A DNA stretch of 64,000 bases from Sorex araneus (lineage: Eukaryota > Chordata > Mammalia > Eulipotyphla > Soricidae), in contig NC_073311.1 of NCBI RefSeq assembly GCF_027595985.1, forward strand, positions 45,489,974 through 45,553,973. The letters run 5' to 3'. The notes beneath the pieces are model-generated. The model worked only from the letters and a program-made list of their open reading frames with translations. It did no database searches and was not told where the DNA came from. Within the stretch, counting starts at the first letter, position 1. Each line of letters opens with the position of its first letter. Of this stretch, positions 10,265 through 22,929 are shown piece after piece. Position numbers and translations under genes: made by a program.

Positions 10265-11600
10265 AAATCAGTATATGGATTCTTCCTTACAGTTATAGGT
10301 CTTTTACAAAAGGAAATAGTAAAGTTAGGATAAAAGCTAGGAGGCTTTTTTATTGGCCAAGTCCCGATAACTTAGTTACCCTCGAGTTACTGAGATGGTT
10401 CTAGTAACTGGCTGTGGCTCGCTGTGCTGTCTTCCCGAGTAAATGTTCACTGTAAATGCTCATCTACAAGTGCCCCTGGATTTTGTGCTGTGAGCCCCGA
10501 CCCTCCCGCCCTCTCTCTTCCTGTGTGTATTTGCGAGACTGAGTCCAGTCCTCAGTTCCCTTCCTGTTTCTCTACGTGTAGCACAGAGCGAAGACGTTTT
10601 AAAAACAAACACGCAAGTTCACAAACTTTGCGTTTGCGTTTTTATTATTTTCCAGGAATCATATTTGGTAAAGTACAAAACCAATAATGGGCTTTCTTGA
10701 TTCTTACCAGGCTGACGTATTGGAATCTATTTTTAGCCAAAGCACTTAAACTTTATCTGGCCCCGTTGTCCTTGTAAATAGACGAGGGAGTTAAAAGGAT
10801 TTATCTCGGAGGTCTCCCTCAGCACTCAAATTTTGTATTTTCATCAGAAGCGAAGTGAGTCCTTGAACATTTTAACACCTGCCCTCATGGCTCTGACTTC
10901 CTCTCGGTGAATTAAAATGTCATCATTTAAAATTCAGAATCGAAGCATCATGTCCTCCGGCGGCAGAAAGAATGGCAGAAGCCCCTGCGGAGGACACAAA
11001 TTTTGAAATAGTGTTTTGAACATTTGTAAGATTTTTGTAAATGCTCTAAATGTTTTATTTTTGCATTGTTTTTACCTCGAAATTGTATAAACTTTTTTAC
11101 AACGGAACTATAGCATTAGACAGCGTGCTCAGGTTCATCACAGCCTCAAGGAGGCAGATGGGCATCCTGTACACTCTGCTACGGGCAACGTGTTTTAAAC
11201 CGATGGGGGCGTGCCTGGTTCCACTGCCTGCTCAGTCCGGAGTAACAGACAAGCAATAATCGCAGTAGCTGCAGGGTGACAAGCCTGTCTTTTTGATACC
11301 GTGTAATCCTTTTGCCCACCAAGGTTGACTGAGACGCTGTGTCCTCAAACTTCATGTACAAAACCCCTAGCAAAGATGAATTTAATTGTGCAGAATGGAT
11401 ATATATGTTCCAGTTACTAATTTAAAGTGTATAGAATATTTTAATATATAATTTTGTAAAGAACTGGGATTTTTATACTACAGTATTTGTAATTAATGTG
11501 TCTCACTAAGTTTCTCTTGAAGAAAATATGCAAACTGTTGGACACGGAATGAGTGGTTTCCGAACTCTAAAGGCAAAATAAATGCACTACTCTGGAGTTG
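10265..11600 (+). other. HCFC2: HCFC2 3' UTR
   Basis: AT-rich, SINE-free sequence after the stop, typical of a conserved 3' UTR in a region otherwise full of SINEs. It ends about 18 bases after AATAAA at 11577 and is followed by the GT-rich downstream stretch CTTTGTGCTGTGTGG. Confidence 0.75.
11577..11582 (+). terminator. HCFC2: Poly(A) signal AATAAA of HCFC2
   Basis: Canonical hexamer with a GT-rich downstream element at about 11608-11625. A second AATAAA lies at 11880-11885 and could serve a longer form. Confidence 0.7.
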
Positions 11601-13093
11601 TTAGAATCCCTTCTTTGTGCTGTGTGGATCCTTCCTCCCTCAATGTCCTTTGCAGACCGTGTTTACAAGGAGCTTCCCCGGTTAGTTAGCCCGGCGCCCC
11701 CTCGGTGAGAGCTCTGTTGTGCGTGGGTTTAGCTCCTGTGCTCTGCTTTTAGCATATGCTTGCTTTTTTGCACTAGTAGGATTTTAACTTACCTCATTAT
11801 TATGTTTGTAATCATTTGTATAGCTTCCATAATATGTCTGACATAGGCTAAACAAGTACTTAACCAAAGTTAAAGTGAAAATAAATGGTAAGCAGTTTTG
11901 CACGTATGAAAACGCTAGGGTTTGTTGTGTATTATGTGTGCATTTAGTTATAAACAAAAATAAGAATGAGATGTTCTAGTTAAGTATGTGTTTTAAGAAC
12001 GATCATTGTCATGATCTAATTGCTTTCATTCGAGTAATCTGACTTTTCACTTCTTACTGTTGACATTAACCGTTTGCATCCTGAAGCACCTCTCTTAATG
12101 ACAAGGAGTCTGTTGAGCTTCAGCAAGATCTACAGTACTGGTCTGTGTGCATTTGCACCTGTGCGGTGCCAGGTTCCGTTTACTCAAACGCCTCTGCTAC
12201 TCTGGCGACCCGGAAAGCAGCCACCGGTGACGCTGACATTCTCTAGAGAGAAGGGTGGTTCATTTCTGTATCAAGGGACTTGTTAAAATAGCAACAGATT
12301 TTACTTTGAGAATTAACCCTACTGCTGTTTTTTTTTTTCTTTTTTGCATCTGTCCTTTAAGCGTAGCTTTGTTCAGTTCTCTGATACGAGATTGGCATTT
12401 GAAAGATGCACTGAAAACTCTTTGAGCTGTGTGTGCTCATGGATCGGATGGGCAAGAGTCAGTGGCAAGAGAAGGGCATTCAGCCTTTCTCAAGCAAGGA
12501 GCTCTTTCCTTACTAGCGGCTCCACGGCGTGCGGACTCTTTCCCCGGGAATTCAGTTCCTTTCTTGAGGCCTGTCCGTGACAAGGCATCTCAGATGTGCA
12601 GGCCACAGCTCTCTTACTGGGTCCTGCAACTTGGCTTCATTTATGGAACAAGAAGAGCTTAGTGTCGCATGCTCTCGGGATTATGTTTTCTAAAATACCA
12701 CGCTGGCTTTATTTCAGTTTAGCAACCTGCTAGGACAAAGTAACTAGAACTTGGGTTGTTAGAAACCCACTTTGACCTGAAAACGATGTTCAGTGACCTA
12801 AAAATGATCTAAATTCCCGTAAGAGACCCCACCCTGAGCCAGATTACATAAATGGACTCACCTGAAGGGAGGTAAAGCTGTTGAGCCGCTATTTCAAAGG
12901 CTTGTAGATTAGCAAAGGTGTGTTCTCGCTGGACAATCGGCCGAGTGCAGTGGCGCACTTGTACCACGAAAATCACTCGCACAGAGGACATGAGGAGATC
13001 ACAGTATTCCAGATCGGAGCTGTCTGGCCGCAGGCGAAGGGCCTCGGTAGGCTTGGCTTTTCCTCTGAAGCATCACACACATTATTAGTTTTG
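11601..13093. other. Intergenic, no recognised element
   Basis: Unique-looking DNA between the convergent genes with no exon, SINE or tandem repeat; the start may belong to a longer HCFC2 3' UTR via the AATAAA at 11880. Confidence 0.6.
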
Positions 13094-13270
13094 GGGGCTG
13101 GAGTGATAGCACAGCAGGTAGGGCGTTTGCCTTGCACGCAGCCGACCCGGGTCAAATCCCAGCATCCCATATGGTCCTCTGAGCACCGCCAGGGGTGATT
13201 TCTGAGTGCAGAGCCAGGAGTAACCCCTGTGCATCTCCAGGTGTGACCCCCCCCAAAAAAATAAAAAAAC
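13094..13270 (+). mobile_element. SOR-type SINE
   Basis: Full head and body; the tail is CCCCCCAAAAAAATAAAAAAA. Confidence 0.94.
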
Positions 13271-16200
13271 AGTAGTTTTTGGTAAGACTGATTTTAGGCA
13301 GTTTGATGTGTTCTGTGCCAATGCTATGTAAAATAAAGCACCTTTCTGCCGGGGACTGTTCTAGGTGTTCTTTATTTTGAATTTCACGAAAGGACTCAGC
13401 GATGGCAGAGTAAATCTGTGGACGTGCCGACGTACTCGAGGCACTTGCAGAGTCGGGGTGGGGGGGCGGGGGTGGTCTCATCAAGAAGGCGTCTAGTGCG
13501 GCTTGGAAGCCCGTGGGCTGAGTCTGCCAGGCCCATCCTAGGGAAGCGGGGCGCTGACTGCTGGGAAGGAAAAGGCAAAGGCTCCCCGAAGTGGTCTAAA
13601 CGTGACTCTGCTCTTCTGTCTTTCGTTCATCTCTTCACCCTGCAGCGGCATCAGCTTCCGCCCAGCTCAGGGGGATGCGGCCCTGAGCCCAGCCAGGCCC
13701 CAGTCCCTGCCTTGCTCTTCGCTTTGCCCCCTGAAGCTGGTCAGCACCTGTGAGACTGCGTCTCCGAGGGTCCTCTCTGTGCCCCCCCTTTCCCAGCCCA
13801 CCCCTTTCTGGATGGGGGTCCCAGGTTGTTAGCTTCCTGTCACCTATTTTGACCCTTTGCCGAGCTCTTGCCCCTTCTTCCTGTGCCCCTGGGCCCTGAG
13901 GTGACTCTTCCATCACAGCACCCTACAAACTCTGCTTCTCTCTTCTCGCCTCCCTCCCTCTGCCGTGTTGGCACCTGGAGGTGGTGTCTGCCTCTCCTCC
14001 CGATGGCAGAATAGCCAGCCTTGGACCCTTGTCTCTCTCCTCCCAGTCCCCCTTCCCTACACCAGGAAGCCAGAGGGAGGGATGCTTTAAAAGTGGCGGG
14101 AACTTGAGCAGATTTTGCCTGCCTGCTGAAGAAATAGAGGTTCCGGCTGTGGCTCACCTTATTCTGCCATTGAGTGGGGCCGAAAGAGATCCCATCTAAC
14201 TGCGATGGAATTCAGGAGGGGCTCTGCTCCAGAAAGATCATTGGGGGCGGGGGTGGGGTGGGGGTCAGCGGGCACAGTTGGCTTCTGCTGCTTAACACGG
14301 GGAGGCCAGGAAGCCACCTCGAGTTAGTCCCGGGGAAGGCCAGGAGCAAGGAGCCTGCCTACTTGAGGCCAGGGCGCTAGCCTCGGAACCGCAGTGCGGC
14401 GTGTCCCAGGCAGGACCCTGTCGTCCACGGCAGGATCAGGGGGAAGGTCACACCTTCCAGGTTCCCCAGATCGTGTTCCCCATAGTGGGACATGTAAGAA
14501 CTGCAGGTGTGACCGTTCCTGGGAAAACAGAAACTCCAGCCTTCTTGGAGGAAGCCAGTTCTGGAAACTGAAATGAAGAAAGAAAAGGCCGTAATGATCA
14601 AAGTCTCCTTGTTCCCAGTGGAGTTTTACTCCTCCTTCTTGGTGGCTTCTTTCTGGTCCTCTGAAGGACTCCGGCCCGGAAGATGTGCGCTGGTGGCACT
14701 TGTTCCTCTCAGTGGGGGGTCTAGAGCCCGGCTGAGGTGCTTCTGTTTATTGATGGGCAGATAGATCAAGTCAGCAAGAGTGGCCCTTAGAGTCTTCTGC
14801 CTCTCACTTGGTCACCACCATACCCCAAGTTCCAGTCTTTGGAACCCGGGTTCTGCTCCCTTTGGCATTGGAGGCAGAGAAGAGTAGGAGATCCCAGAGC
14901 CGAGCTTGTCCAGGCAGTGGAATTCCTGTCTCCTGATGGGATTTGCCAGCTGCTGAGGGTCTTCACAGCAGGCTCGGAGATGTGAGAGCATCCCCAGAGA
15001 CCCCCTGAAGGTAGATGTGCAGACGGGAGGACATCACGGCACAGCCTAGCTGTAGCAGAGAAGGAAACGGTTCCCCACCTTCTTGGACCCCTTCCCTGGT
15101 CTCCTGCCCCCTCCCCCCCAGGGACAAGCAGTTAAAGGGACGCATCATTCCTCAGCCCGTTAGTTGAGGCAGGCACAGGGAGATGGGCGTGTGTCTGAGT
15201 ATGTCCAGGTTAGGAAGGAAAGGTGGCAGATGATCTTGGGCTTTTGCGCGGAGAGTCTGTCTGTCCATGTGGAACCCGTGGGCCAGCAAATATCTGGCTC
15301 TGACCAAGCCGCTGCTCCAGTCGGGGTGATGGTGAAGAAGCCCACTTAAGAACTTGAGGACTTCTGACCGTGTCTTACTGGAGAGGGACAAGGGAGCAGG
15401 TATAACAGTGCCATCTGATGGAATGAAGGCGCGAAGGCCAGCTCGCAGTTTGTCTTGGCAAATCTTTGGCTGCTAGTTGCAGTCCGGCGCCACCTGCTGG
15501 CAGGGACTATCCATTGCAGTTTAATCTGGATAAGAGTTGGAAGTTTGTCACTTGCTTGGAATTTATTTCTCTCTTAATAGCTCCTGCAAAACCTCTAACT
15601 CTCTGGCAAGTTCACTCCTCTGTTTTAAGTGCAGATAGAGAGATGGGATCTGGGAATAGTTCTTTTGTTTCCGAATTCCCTGGGAATTGGTTGTTGGCCA
15701 CTTTTCTGTCAGCTCTAAAGCACCTTTTGCACCCACTCCCTAACCCAAGATACTAACTTTTGTGTGCCCTGTTTGAGTCTAGGGATTGATTAGACAGATG
15801 TTTCAAGATGTTCTTCTTTCTTCAAGTCTTCTAAGTTGTATGCCAAAACTTATAGTTTATTCCCTGACGTAGGAAAGAGTAGTTTGAACCTTAACCGTGC
15901 CTGCAGTGAGCCTGGCAACAACATCATTGCGAAATTGTTTTGACGATTGTGTGACCGGCCCAGCCGCTCTGGGGAAAGCAGTCAGTGTCCACCTTGCGGT
16001 CTCTGTGCTTCTTGGATTTAGCACATACATGCATTCCTAGGCAAGCTTGCCAAAGGAAATTTGTACTTTCAAAGGTCAACAGAACTCAGTAAAAAGGTCT
16101 GGGTGTCGGCAGCTTTGGGGGTTTTCTATCACCTGTAGTTTCACTTCCTGCTTTCTACAAAGTAACTTGTACCCATTTGAACATAGTAGCCAGTAACCTG

Positions 16201-16740
16201 GAAGATTCCCAGCCAGCTTGTCAGAGCAGAGTAGGATCTTGTGGGATCCTGATCCTCTTTGGGAACCTTGTTAATTGAAATAAGGAATCGCCCAGATCCC
16301 TCCCCTCCTCCCCGCCATATTCTCTGGAGCTTCATCTCCAGCTGTTAGCACAGTTGGCTGATGTGCAGCACACAGGAGTGGTCGAAATACTGGGACATGT
16401 TTCCTTCCTGATGATGAAGTAAGGCATCACAGACCTTGTAACCTATTTTCTATAAAAGGCAGCAGTTTCTGTTTTCTGTTGCAGCACCAGGGATGAAGCC
16501 CAGGCCTCAACCCTGCACAATCAGTGCACACTTGCTGAACTCTGTCCTGGCCCTCTTGTTCTTGGGGAATAGATAAAGTGATCATGCATAAACTTCAGAA
16601 TTAACTCGTTCTCAGATGCCTAGAACCCTGCCACCCTCTTTGCCCCCTCCATACGCACCTTTCTTGAGGCAAACTTGACTCTTGAATTTTGTTAATTCTC
16701 GTTTTTCAAATTGACCATCTGTGTTCGTACTCCTGACAAG
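13271..16740. other. Intergenic, no recognised gene
   Basis: GC-moderate, almost SINE-free 3.4 kb. Short open frames exist on both strands (for example 79 codons at 15152-15391, minus) but none matches a family I know. A possible old minus-strand repeat lies at 16480-16560. Confidence 0.5.
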
Positions 16741-16744
16741 AGGT

Positions 16745-18790
16745 GTTTAGACTAAGCCAGTTTTGAACTTTGATGTAAATGGAACCAGAACTTCGATGTA
16801 AATGAAATCAGATTTATCCTCATGTGACTTTTCCTGACTTTGCTGTTGAAATTCCCATCCACGTTTATGCATGTAGCTGTTTTCCCTTTTCATGGCTTTG
16901 TTTGTGTTCATGACTATATAGTATTCCGCTGGTTGCCATACCATAGTTTTCATACCTGTTCTGTTGCTTTTGGTTATTGTTGCAAAGGATGTGGCACCTA
17001 ACATTTTGCCAGTGATAATATAAGTTCTGTGTGGGCAAGGACTGTGTTATTCAGATATTTGACCTCCTCGAACAATGCCATATGAGATGAAGATACTCAA
17101 TAAATATTTGAGGAATGAATAAATCCTCATACCCACTTCTGGTTGACATGTGCAAGAATTGCCTAAGATAGTTGTTTTCAGCAGAACACGCATAAGCCCC
17201 TGGCAGGGCATCTGTGAAGAAAGGGTCATTTTCATTAAAATGCCAAGTCGTCATCAGCTGTGCTCCCGTTTTTCACAGGGTTAAGTATTTTTCCAGATAA
17301 AATGACAAACCCACTCTGCTGTGCATGTGTCCATATTTTAGTTTTGAAGCTCTCTCTTCAAGTATAGTAAATACTGGTCAGTGTCGGTCTTGAACAGCAT
17401 TTCTTTGAGGTGCCCTCCCACACTCTCAAGGCCATCCAAGGGATTGTAAGATCAAAAATCTGAGAATCGCAGCTCTAAGAAGTAGGCTTCGCTTGGTTTT
17501 GCTGAACTGTTTTTAAATATTTGTACCAACGCATTCACCCACTGGCATTGGTAAGTGTCATTGTTCTAAATCAGCAAATGTCGCATCTTGACAAGTTTTA
17601 TATTTCCCAACTGACTGACTTGTATATGGTATCCTAGTGTGAATTTAATTTACATTTTCTTGTTTACTAATAAAAATGAGTGTTTTTTTTTTCATATATA
17701 CACTAGTGTTTTCTCTTCTGTGAAATACCTATATTCACGTCTCTTGCCCGGGTTTCTGTTAGGAATGTGTGTGTATGTGTGTGTGTTACTGATGCTTTAT
17801 ATATTGTGGAGCCCGATCCTTTGTGGGTTAAACATGTTGCATATATCTTCTCCCAGTTTGTGTATTATGTTTTGTAATTGTATTGGACCTGTTGGTCAAC
17901 TTGGAGAAAATTGGTATCTCTCAACAATGAGTCTTCCTAGCCAAATACAATATGTATATGTTCATTTATTTGGTCTTCCTTTAATATCTCAATAAACTTT
18001 AATAATTTTTCTCTGTAATGGTCGTCCTGTCTTATGTTAGATTTCTTCCTAGGAGTTTTATAATTTTTAACACGATGGTAAGTATTTTTAAATTGCACTT
18101 TATTCTAACTGGCTCTTGCTGGTTATAGTTACGTTGTTACTGTGGGTTTGTTTTAGATTCAGCAACCATACTAAACTTTACTCGTTCTCAGAATATATCT
18201 ACATGTCTTTTAAATTTTTCATATAATTATTTTATGTGCAAACAGTGGTAATTTTCTTCCTTTCTTAGCCTTGAAGGTAACATTACCTAGAAACAGTGGG
18301 TATAATTCTGGGGGAAAAAATAAACCAAACACCTGTGTCTTTCTTCAATTTAAAGAGAATTTGCTCATTGAAAGAGAATTTTTGTAGTCTATCAGCTCAG
18401 TACATTTTTTTTTCTTTTTGGGTCACACCCGGCAATGCACAGAGGTTACTCCTGGCTCTGCACTCAGGAATCACCCCTGGCAGTGCTCAGGGGACCATAT
18501 GGATGCTGGGAATTGAACCCGGGTCGGCTGCATGCAAGGCAAACGCCCTACCCACTGAGCTATTGCTCCAGCCCCAGTACTTTTTTTCTTAACCCAAAAA
18601 ATGGGCTTTTTGGGGTTAAGGAGATTCTTTTCTATTTCCAGCTTGCCAATAGTTTTATTATAAACTTACACTGAATTTTATTGACTTTTAAATAATGGAA
18701 TTATTTTTAATGTTAATTTATTAGATAAGATTATTGGTAGTTGACTTTGAACCAACTCTGATTCCTGGGATAAACCCAGTTTGGTCGTAG
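16745..18790 (-). mobile_element. L1 LINE remnant (antisense)
   Basis: Patches of antisense L1 ORF2: TTCCCTTTTCATGGCTTTG around 16870, ATATCTTCTCCCAGTTTGTG at about 17840, and TGATTCCTGGGATAAACCCA at 18760, which in L1 encodes part of the reverse transcriptase. Broken by stops and interrupted by the SINE at 18405. Not functional. Confidence 0.6.
18405..18575 (-). mobile_element. SOR-type SINE
   Basis: T-rich end, GGGTCACACCCGGCAATGCAC, ending GCTATTGCTCCAGCCCC. CAGTAC flanks both sides, a probable short target-site duplication. It sits inside the L1 remnant. Confidence 0.93.
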
Positions 18791-18794
18791 TATG

Positions 18795-19091
18795 AATGTG
18801 TGTGTGAGTGTGTATGAATGTATATGAATGTGTCTATGAATGTTTCATATTCACATTTTCCATGCTTCTGTGCCTTCACAGCTAGGTACATTTCCTGTGA
18901 TCAAATTTTACATTCAGTTTGGCCAGAGAAGGAATTACCTTCACCATAGCATGATATCACATATGAATGGTGTGACTGTGCTATGAATATATGAACTGTG
19001 TGTGCACATGTGTGAAACTACTTGAACGTGTTTAGGTACTTGAATACGTGTATGAACTGTGACCATTATGACTACATGGGTGGACGTGTGT

Positions 19092-19124
<33 letters not shown>

Positions 19125-19200
19125 AGTGTATGTGAGTGTGTGGATGTGTGTGCCTGAATGTGCATCTGAATATTTGTATGCACGATGTGTATGTATGAAT
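18795..19200. repeat. (TG)n and TGTATGAA-type simple repeats
   Basis: Imperfect TGTATGAATG repeats at 18795-18845, then a purer (GT)n at about 19084-19145. The intervening sequence is TG-biased. Confidence 0.85.
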
Positions 19201-19549
19201 GAATGTGCTGCCACTGCAGAAACTTACTGAAGGTTTCTGCCCCTGTGTTCCTGCCTTTGAGACTCCCCCACCCCTCCCGGTCACTGTAGGGTTCTGGCAT
19301 GAGGGTTATACTCACCAATGAAATGGTTTTTTCAGTTGCCTAGAAGACTTTAAGATCAGAACAAACCTTTAAAACTATTTGCTCATTCAGAGATTATTAT
19401 TTGGGGGGGGAGGTGGGGTGTCCTCCCAAGCCGAGTCCAGGAGTCCTGGGGCCCCTCCTAGGAATTGCCTCCCTGCAGCAGTGCAGTGCGAGGCCCAGAC
19501 TATTAGATGGATTACGGTAGTTGACTTTGCACCAACTCTGATACCTGGG

Positions 19550-19960
19550 TAGTGCTGCTTGGGCCCTCCGGGGTCCAGAAGCATCCTGGACAAGCTGGTG
19601 GCCCTCCAGGGCCTCCAGGGCCACACCTGGCAGTGCTTGGAGGACCCTAACAGGGGCTCCATCGGGGAAGCTGCATTCGAGGCCTCTCTGCCCCCCTTGA
19701 GAGATTTCTACAGAGGCCAGTCTCTCGGGGGGCCGGGGGGGGGGGGCATGGGATGAGGACATGAAGGCCGGCAGTGTGACACCAGGCTGTGCACAGGCAG
19801 GGCCTGGGACACCTGGCTACACCCAGCAGTGCTCCTGCCTCTGTGCTCAAGGCTCAGTCCTGGTGGGGCTCGGGAGGCCCTCTGGGGTGCCGGGGATTGA
19901 ACCCAGGTCGGCTTGCACAGGAGGCGAACGCCCTCCGCACTCGACTCTCCAGCCCCCTCC
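19550..19960 (-). mobile_element. Two old SOR-related SINE pieces
   Basis: GGGCCACACCTGGCAGTGCTTGG at 19619 and ACACCCAGCAGTGCTCCTGCC at 19820 to CTCTCCAGCCCC at 19955. A G-rich run of 10 or more bases lies at 19735. Confidence 0.65.
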
Positions 19961-20612
19961 CCTCTCACTGCCTTACTTTACCCACCTTCTCTGCTGGGTT
20001 TTGGTTTCCCCTTGTATTTTCCTTGTTAAGTTCTGTTCGCTTAATTTTCTGTGTGCTCTCTGGCTCCTTCACATGCCTCTGTGCCTCCACGGCTGTCTGT
20101 TTCCCGTGAGGAAGACTGAGCGTTTATAGACGATGCTCCAGGTCATTCCAACGATGTCGCTTTGCCCTCGTGGAGTCATTCCTCCCCCCCACCCCCGCCA
20201 CTGCCCCCTCGAATTTTGTGAAATTTTACATTCAGTTTGGCCGAAGAAGGAGTGCGTGATCTGCACCACAGCCTGATGTGGAGATGGTTGAGACACTGCG
20301 GGGCCCTGGGACCCGCCACCAGGTCCGCAGCACGCTGGCGCGTCTGTGACTCGGGGGCGTCTGTGCTCCTGACCTCGAGGGGACGGTGGCTCCGCCCTGC
20401 ATGGAGCACCAGGGTTGAGAGGCGAGGCCGGCTGCCCCCCACTGCTCCGTCAGACGCGCAGGGTCCATCTGGCGTCTGTCGTTAACCCAGTCCCCATGGT
20501 CTCCAGAAGAGAACAGAACAGGCAGGCAGGAGCCCAGGGCACTCCCCCCGTATGGGGAGACTCACTCCTCACTTTTATGTCAACCAGTTAGACATTTAAA
20601 AAGGTATTTCAT

Positions 20613-20792
20613 GGGCCGGAGTGATAGCACAGCGGGGAGGGCATTTGCCTTGCAAGTGGTGGACCTAGGTTTGATCCCCGGCATCCCATATGGTCCCCCC
20701 AGCACTGCCAGGTGTTAATTCCTGAGTGCAGAGCAGGAGTAACCCCTGAGCATGACTGGGTGTGACCCAAATAGCAAAAAAAAAAAAAAAAA
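20613..20792 (+). mobile_element. SOR-type SINE
   Basis: Head GGGCCGGAGTGATAGCACAGC, body and poly(A). First of two same-strand tandem copies. Confidence 0.92.
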
Positions 20793-20804
20793 GAATATTT
20801 TGTA

Positions 20805-20990
20805 GGGGCCGGAGTGATAGAACCATGGGTAGGGCGTTTGCTTTGCACGATGCTGACTTGGGTGTGACCCCTGCACCCCATATGGTCCCCCGAGCCCGCC
20901 TGGAGCGATCCCTGAGCACAGAGCCAGAAGGAAGCCCCGAGCACTGCAGAGGGGGGCGCCCCAAGTAATTTAAAAATAAAATTAAAAATT
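20805..20990 (+). mobile_element. SOR-type SINE, diverged
   Basis: Second copy in tandem. The head has GATAGAACCATGGGTAGGGCG and the tail is TTTAAAAATAAAATTAAAAA rather than poly(A). Confidence 0.88.
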
Positions 20991-21339
20991 CGAACTGTTC
21001 TTGGGGCCTGAGAGAAGGCAGGGCTGAGGCCCTGCACGCCGCAGGCCCGGGGTTTCTCCCCAGCACCTCCCGGTCTCTCCAGGCCTCACCGGGCAGCTCA
21101 GGGAACCCCCGCACCTCGTGGCATGAGCACTTGGCATTGAGGGTCAAGCGTTGGACTGCAGCCCGGCAGGCTGAGAGGGGCCCCCCCAGGCCTCTTGAGC
21201 GCCTCTTGGGAGAACCCCCAGAACCATCAAATTGTTACTATTAATTTCTTACATGTCTATTATTCATTTTTTTCCCTAATGCTACATTTTATTACATTCA
21301 ACAGTTTTGGAAATGAACCGTTTCCCCCACTATCTTGTC

Positions 21340-21618
21340 TACCGAAAGTAGACTATAGACCGAACACGATGGCTGCTCAGTGGTACCTGTTGCAAACTGC
21401 AATACCAAAAGGAGAGAGAAGAAAAGGGAATGTCCTGCAGCTGAGGCGGGGTGGGGTGGGGGTGGCAGGAGGGATACTGGGGACACTGGTGGAGGAGAAT
21501 GGGCACTGGTGGAGGGATGTGAACGATCATTGTATGACCATAATGCAAACACGAAAGTTCGTAAGTTTGTAACTGTACCCCACGGTGATTCACTAATAAA
21601 AAAATTCAATGAATAAAT
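21340..21618 (+). mobile_element. L1 3' end, truncated
   Basis: GGGATACTGGGGACACTGGTGG, then AACGATCATTGTATGACC and GTAACTGTACCCCACGGTG followed by TTCACTAATAAA. This is the shrew L1 3' terminus seen several times in the window. Confidence 0.7.
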
Positions 21619-21634
21619 AACATTTTTTAAATAT

Positions 21635-21900
21635 TTTATTCTTTTATTGAATCACCATGTGGAAAGTTACAAAGCTTTCAGGTTTAAGTCTCAGTTATAC
21701 AATGCTCGAACACCCATCCCTTCACCACTGCACATATTCCACCAGCAAGAATCACAGTATACCTCCCCCCCTCCCCGCAACCTCCCCAGCCTCCCACCCC
21801 GCATGTGTAACTGGTAAATTTCACTTTACTTTGATTGCATTCAATATTTCAACAAAAAATTCACTATTATTGATTTGGAGTTTCTCCCCCCTAAAGTCGA
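21635..21900 (-). mobile_element. L1 3' end, truncated, inverted
   Basis: TTATTGAATCACCATGTGG, then CTCAGTTATACAATGCTCG and ACACCCATCCCTTCACCA, the reverse complement of the L1 3' end. It lies tail to tail with the copy at 21340. Confidence 0.7.
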
Positions 21901-21947
21901 CCTGCCGAAAACAAAGCATTTGATAATTTGTTTTCCATTGCTGAGAA

Positions 21948-22096
21948 CATTTTTTTTTTTTGAGCCACACACCTAGCAGTGCTCAGGGCTTACTCCTGGT
22001 GGTACTTGGGGGACCGTATGGAATGCCAGAGACCGAATCCAGGGCAGCTGCGTGCAAGGCAGTGCCCTCCCCGCTGTACTGTAGCCCCCGCCCCAG
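21948..22096 (-). mobile_element. Old SOR-related SINE
   Basis: Poly(T), then GAGCCACACACCTAGCAGTGCTC, ending GTAGCCCCCGCCCC. Confidence 0.75.
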
Positions 22097-22438
22097 ATTG
22101 TTTTCTTACGCTATGGGTTATTGAGGGTGTCTAGCTCAGCATTTTTCAACCAGGGGACCCCAGGACGGTCTAAGGCACAGGTGAAACATGACCTAAACGG
22201 GGGTGGGGGCGCTGCCGCAGGTTAGGGGGCCCCAGAAAGGAAAAGGGCAGGGGCACTGATGTAGGCAACCTTGTTCAGAGCTGAAGCTCAATGGAGACGT
22301 TTCACTCTGCCCGGGACGTGGAGCCGCGTGGCTGTCCGGAGGAGGCACTGACCACGAGATAGCACAAGATAGCACTGCCCCTTGCAAAGGCAGAAACGGG
22401 CAGTGTGAAATGCCTCTGGACGTAGAATCTCCCTTCAA

Positions 22439-22597
22439 GGGCTGGAGTGATAGCACAGCGGGTGGAGCGTTTGCTTTGCACGCAGCCAACCTGGGTTCGA
22501 ATCCCAGCATCCCATATGGTCCCCTGAGCACTGCCAGGGGTAATTCCTGAGTGCAGAGCCAGGAATAATCCCTGTGCATTGCAGGGTGTGACCCAAA

Positions 22598-22625
<28 letters not shown>
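22439..22625 (+). mobile_element. SOR-type SINE, full length
   Basis: 15-base exact target-site duplication AGAATCTCCCTTCAA at 22424-22438 and 22626-22640; long poly(A) interrupted by GC. Confidence 0.96.
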
Positions 22626-22628
<3 letters not shown>

Positions 22629-22724
22629 ATCTCCCTTCAAAGCAGGGAATGGCCTTGCCTTTTCCTGAGATAAACATTAGCCCAAATCTTGCTCTGGTTT
22701 TTTGACTAGTAATTGTGTTGCTTT

Positions 22725-22911
22725 GTTTAAAATTTTTTAATTGTTTTTGCTTTTTGGGTCACACCTGGCGATGCACAGGGGTTACTCCTGGCTCTGCGCT
22801 CAGGAAATACTCCTGAAGGTGCTCAGGGGACCCTATGGGATGCTGGGAATAAACCCGGGTCGGCCGCATGCAAGGCAAACGCCCTACCCGCTGTGCTATT
22901 GCTCCAGCCCC
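22725..22911 (-). mobile_element. SOR-type SINE, full length
   Basis: Flanked by AATTG[T/C]GTTGCTTT at 22711-22724 and 22912-22925, a 14-base target-site duplication with one difference. Confidence 0.94.
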
Positions 22912-22929
22912 AATTGCGTTGCTTTAAAG

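Larger units (their letters stand above)
1..11600 (+). other. HCFC2: HCFC2 gene, 3' portion (transcribed region)
   Basis: This is the 3' part of the HCFC2 transcription unit; the N-terminal kelch-repeat exons lie upstream of the window. Five coding exons (1066-1269, 2046-2116, 4095-4232, 7352-7537, 9750-10035) have AG/GT borders and keep one frame when joined. HCF-2 is a nuclear relative of HCF-1 that acts as an adaptor in chromatin complexes; unlike HCF-1 it lacks the central proteolytic repeats. The C-terminal portion seen here is made of paired fibronectin type III modules, which in the HCF family associate with the N-terminal half. The downstream neighbour NFYB on the opposite strand is the same as in human 12q23. 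The 3' limit is set by the AATAAA at 11577. Confidence 0.9.

Noticed and set aside
14570..15391. Possible processed pseudogene on the minus strand (79-codon frame, AATAAA-like end)
   Set aside because: I cannot match the frame to any protein, no poly(A) tail or target duplication is evident, so there is not enough support.
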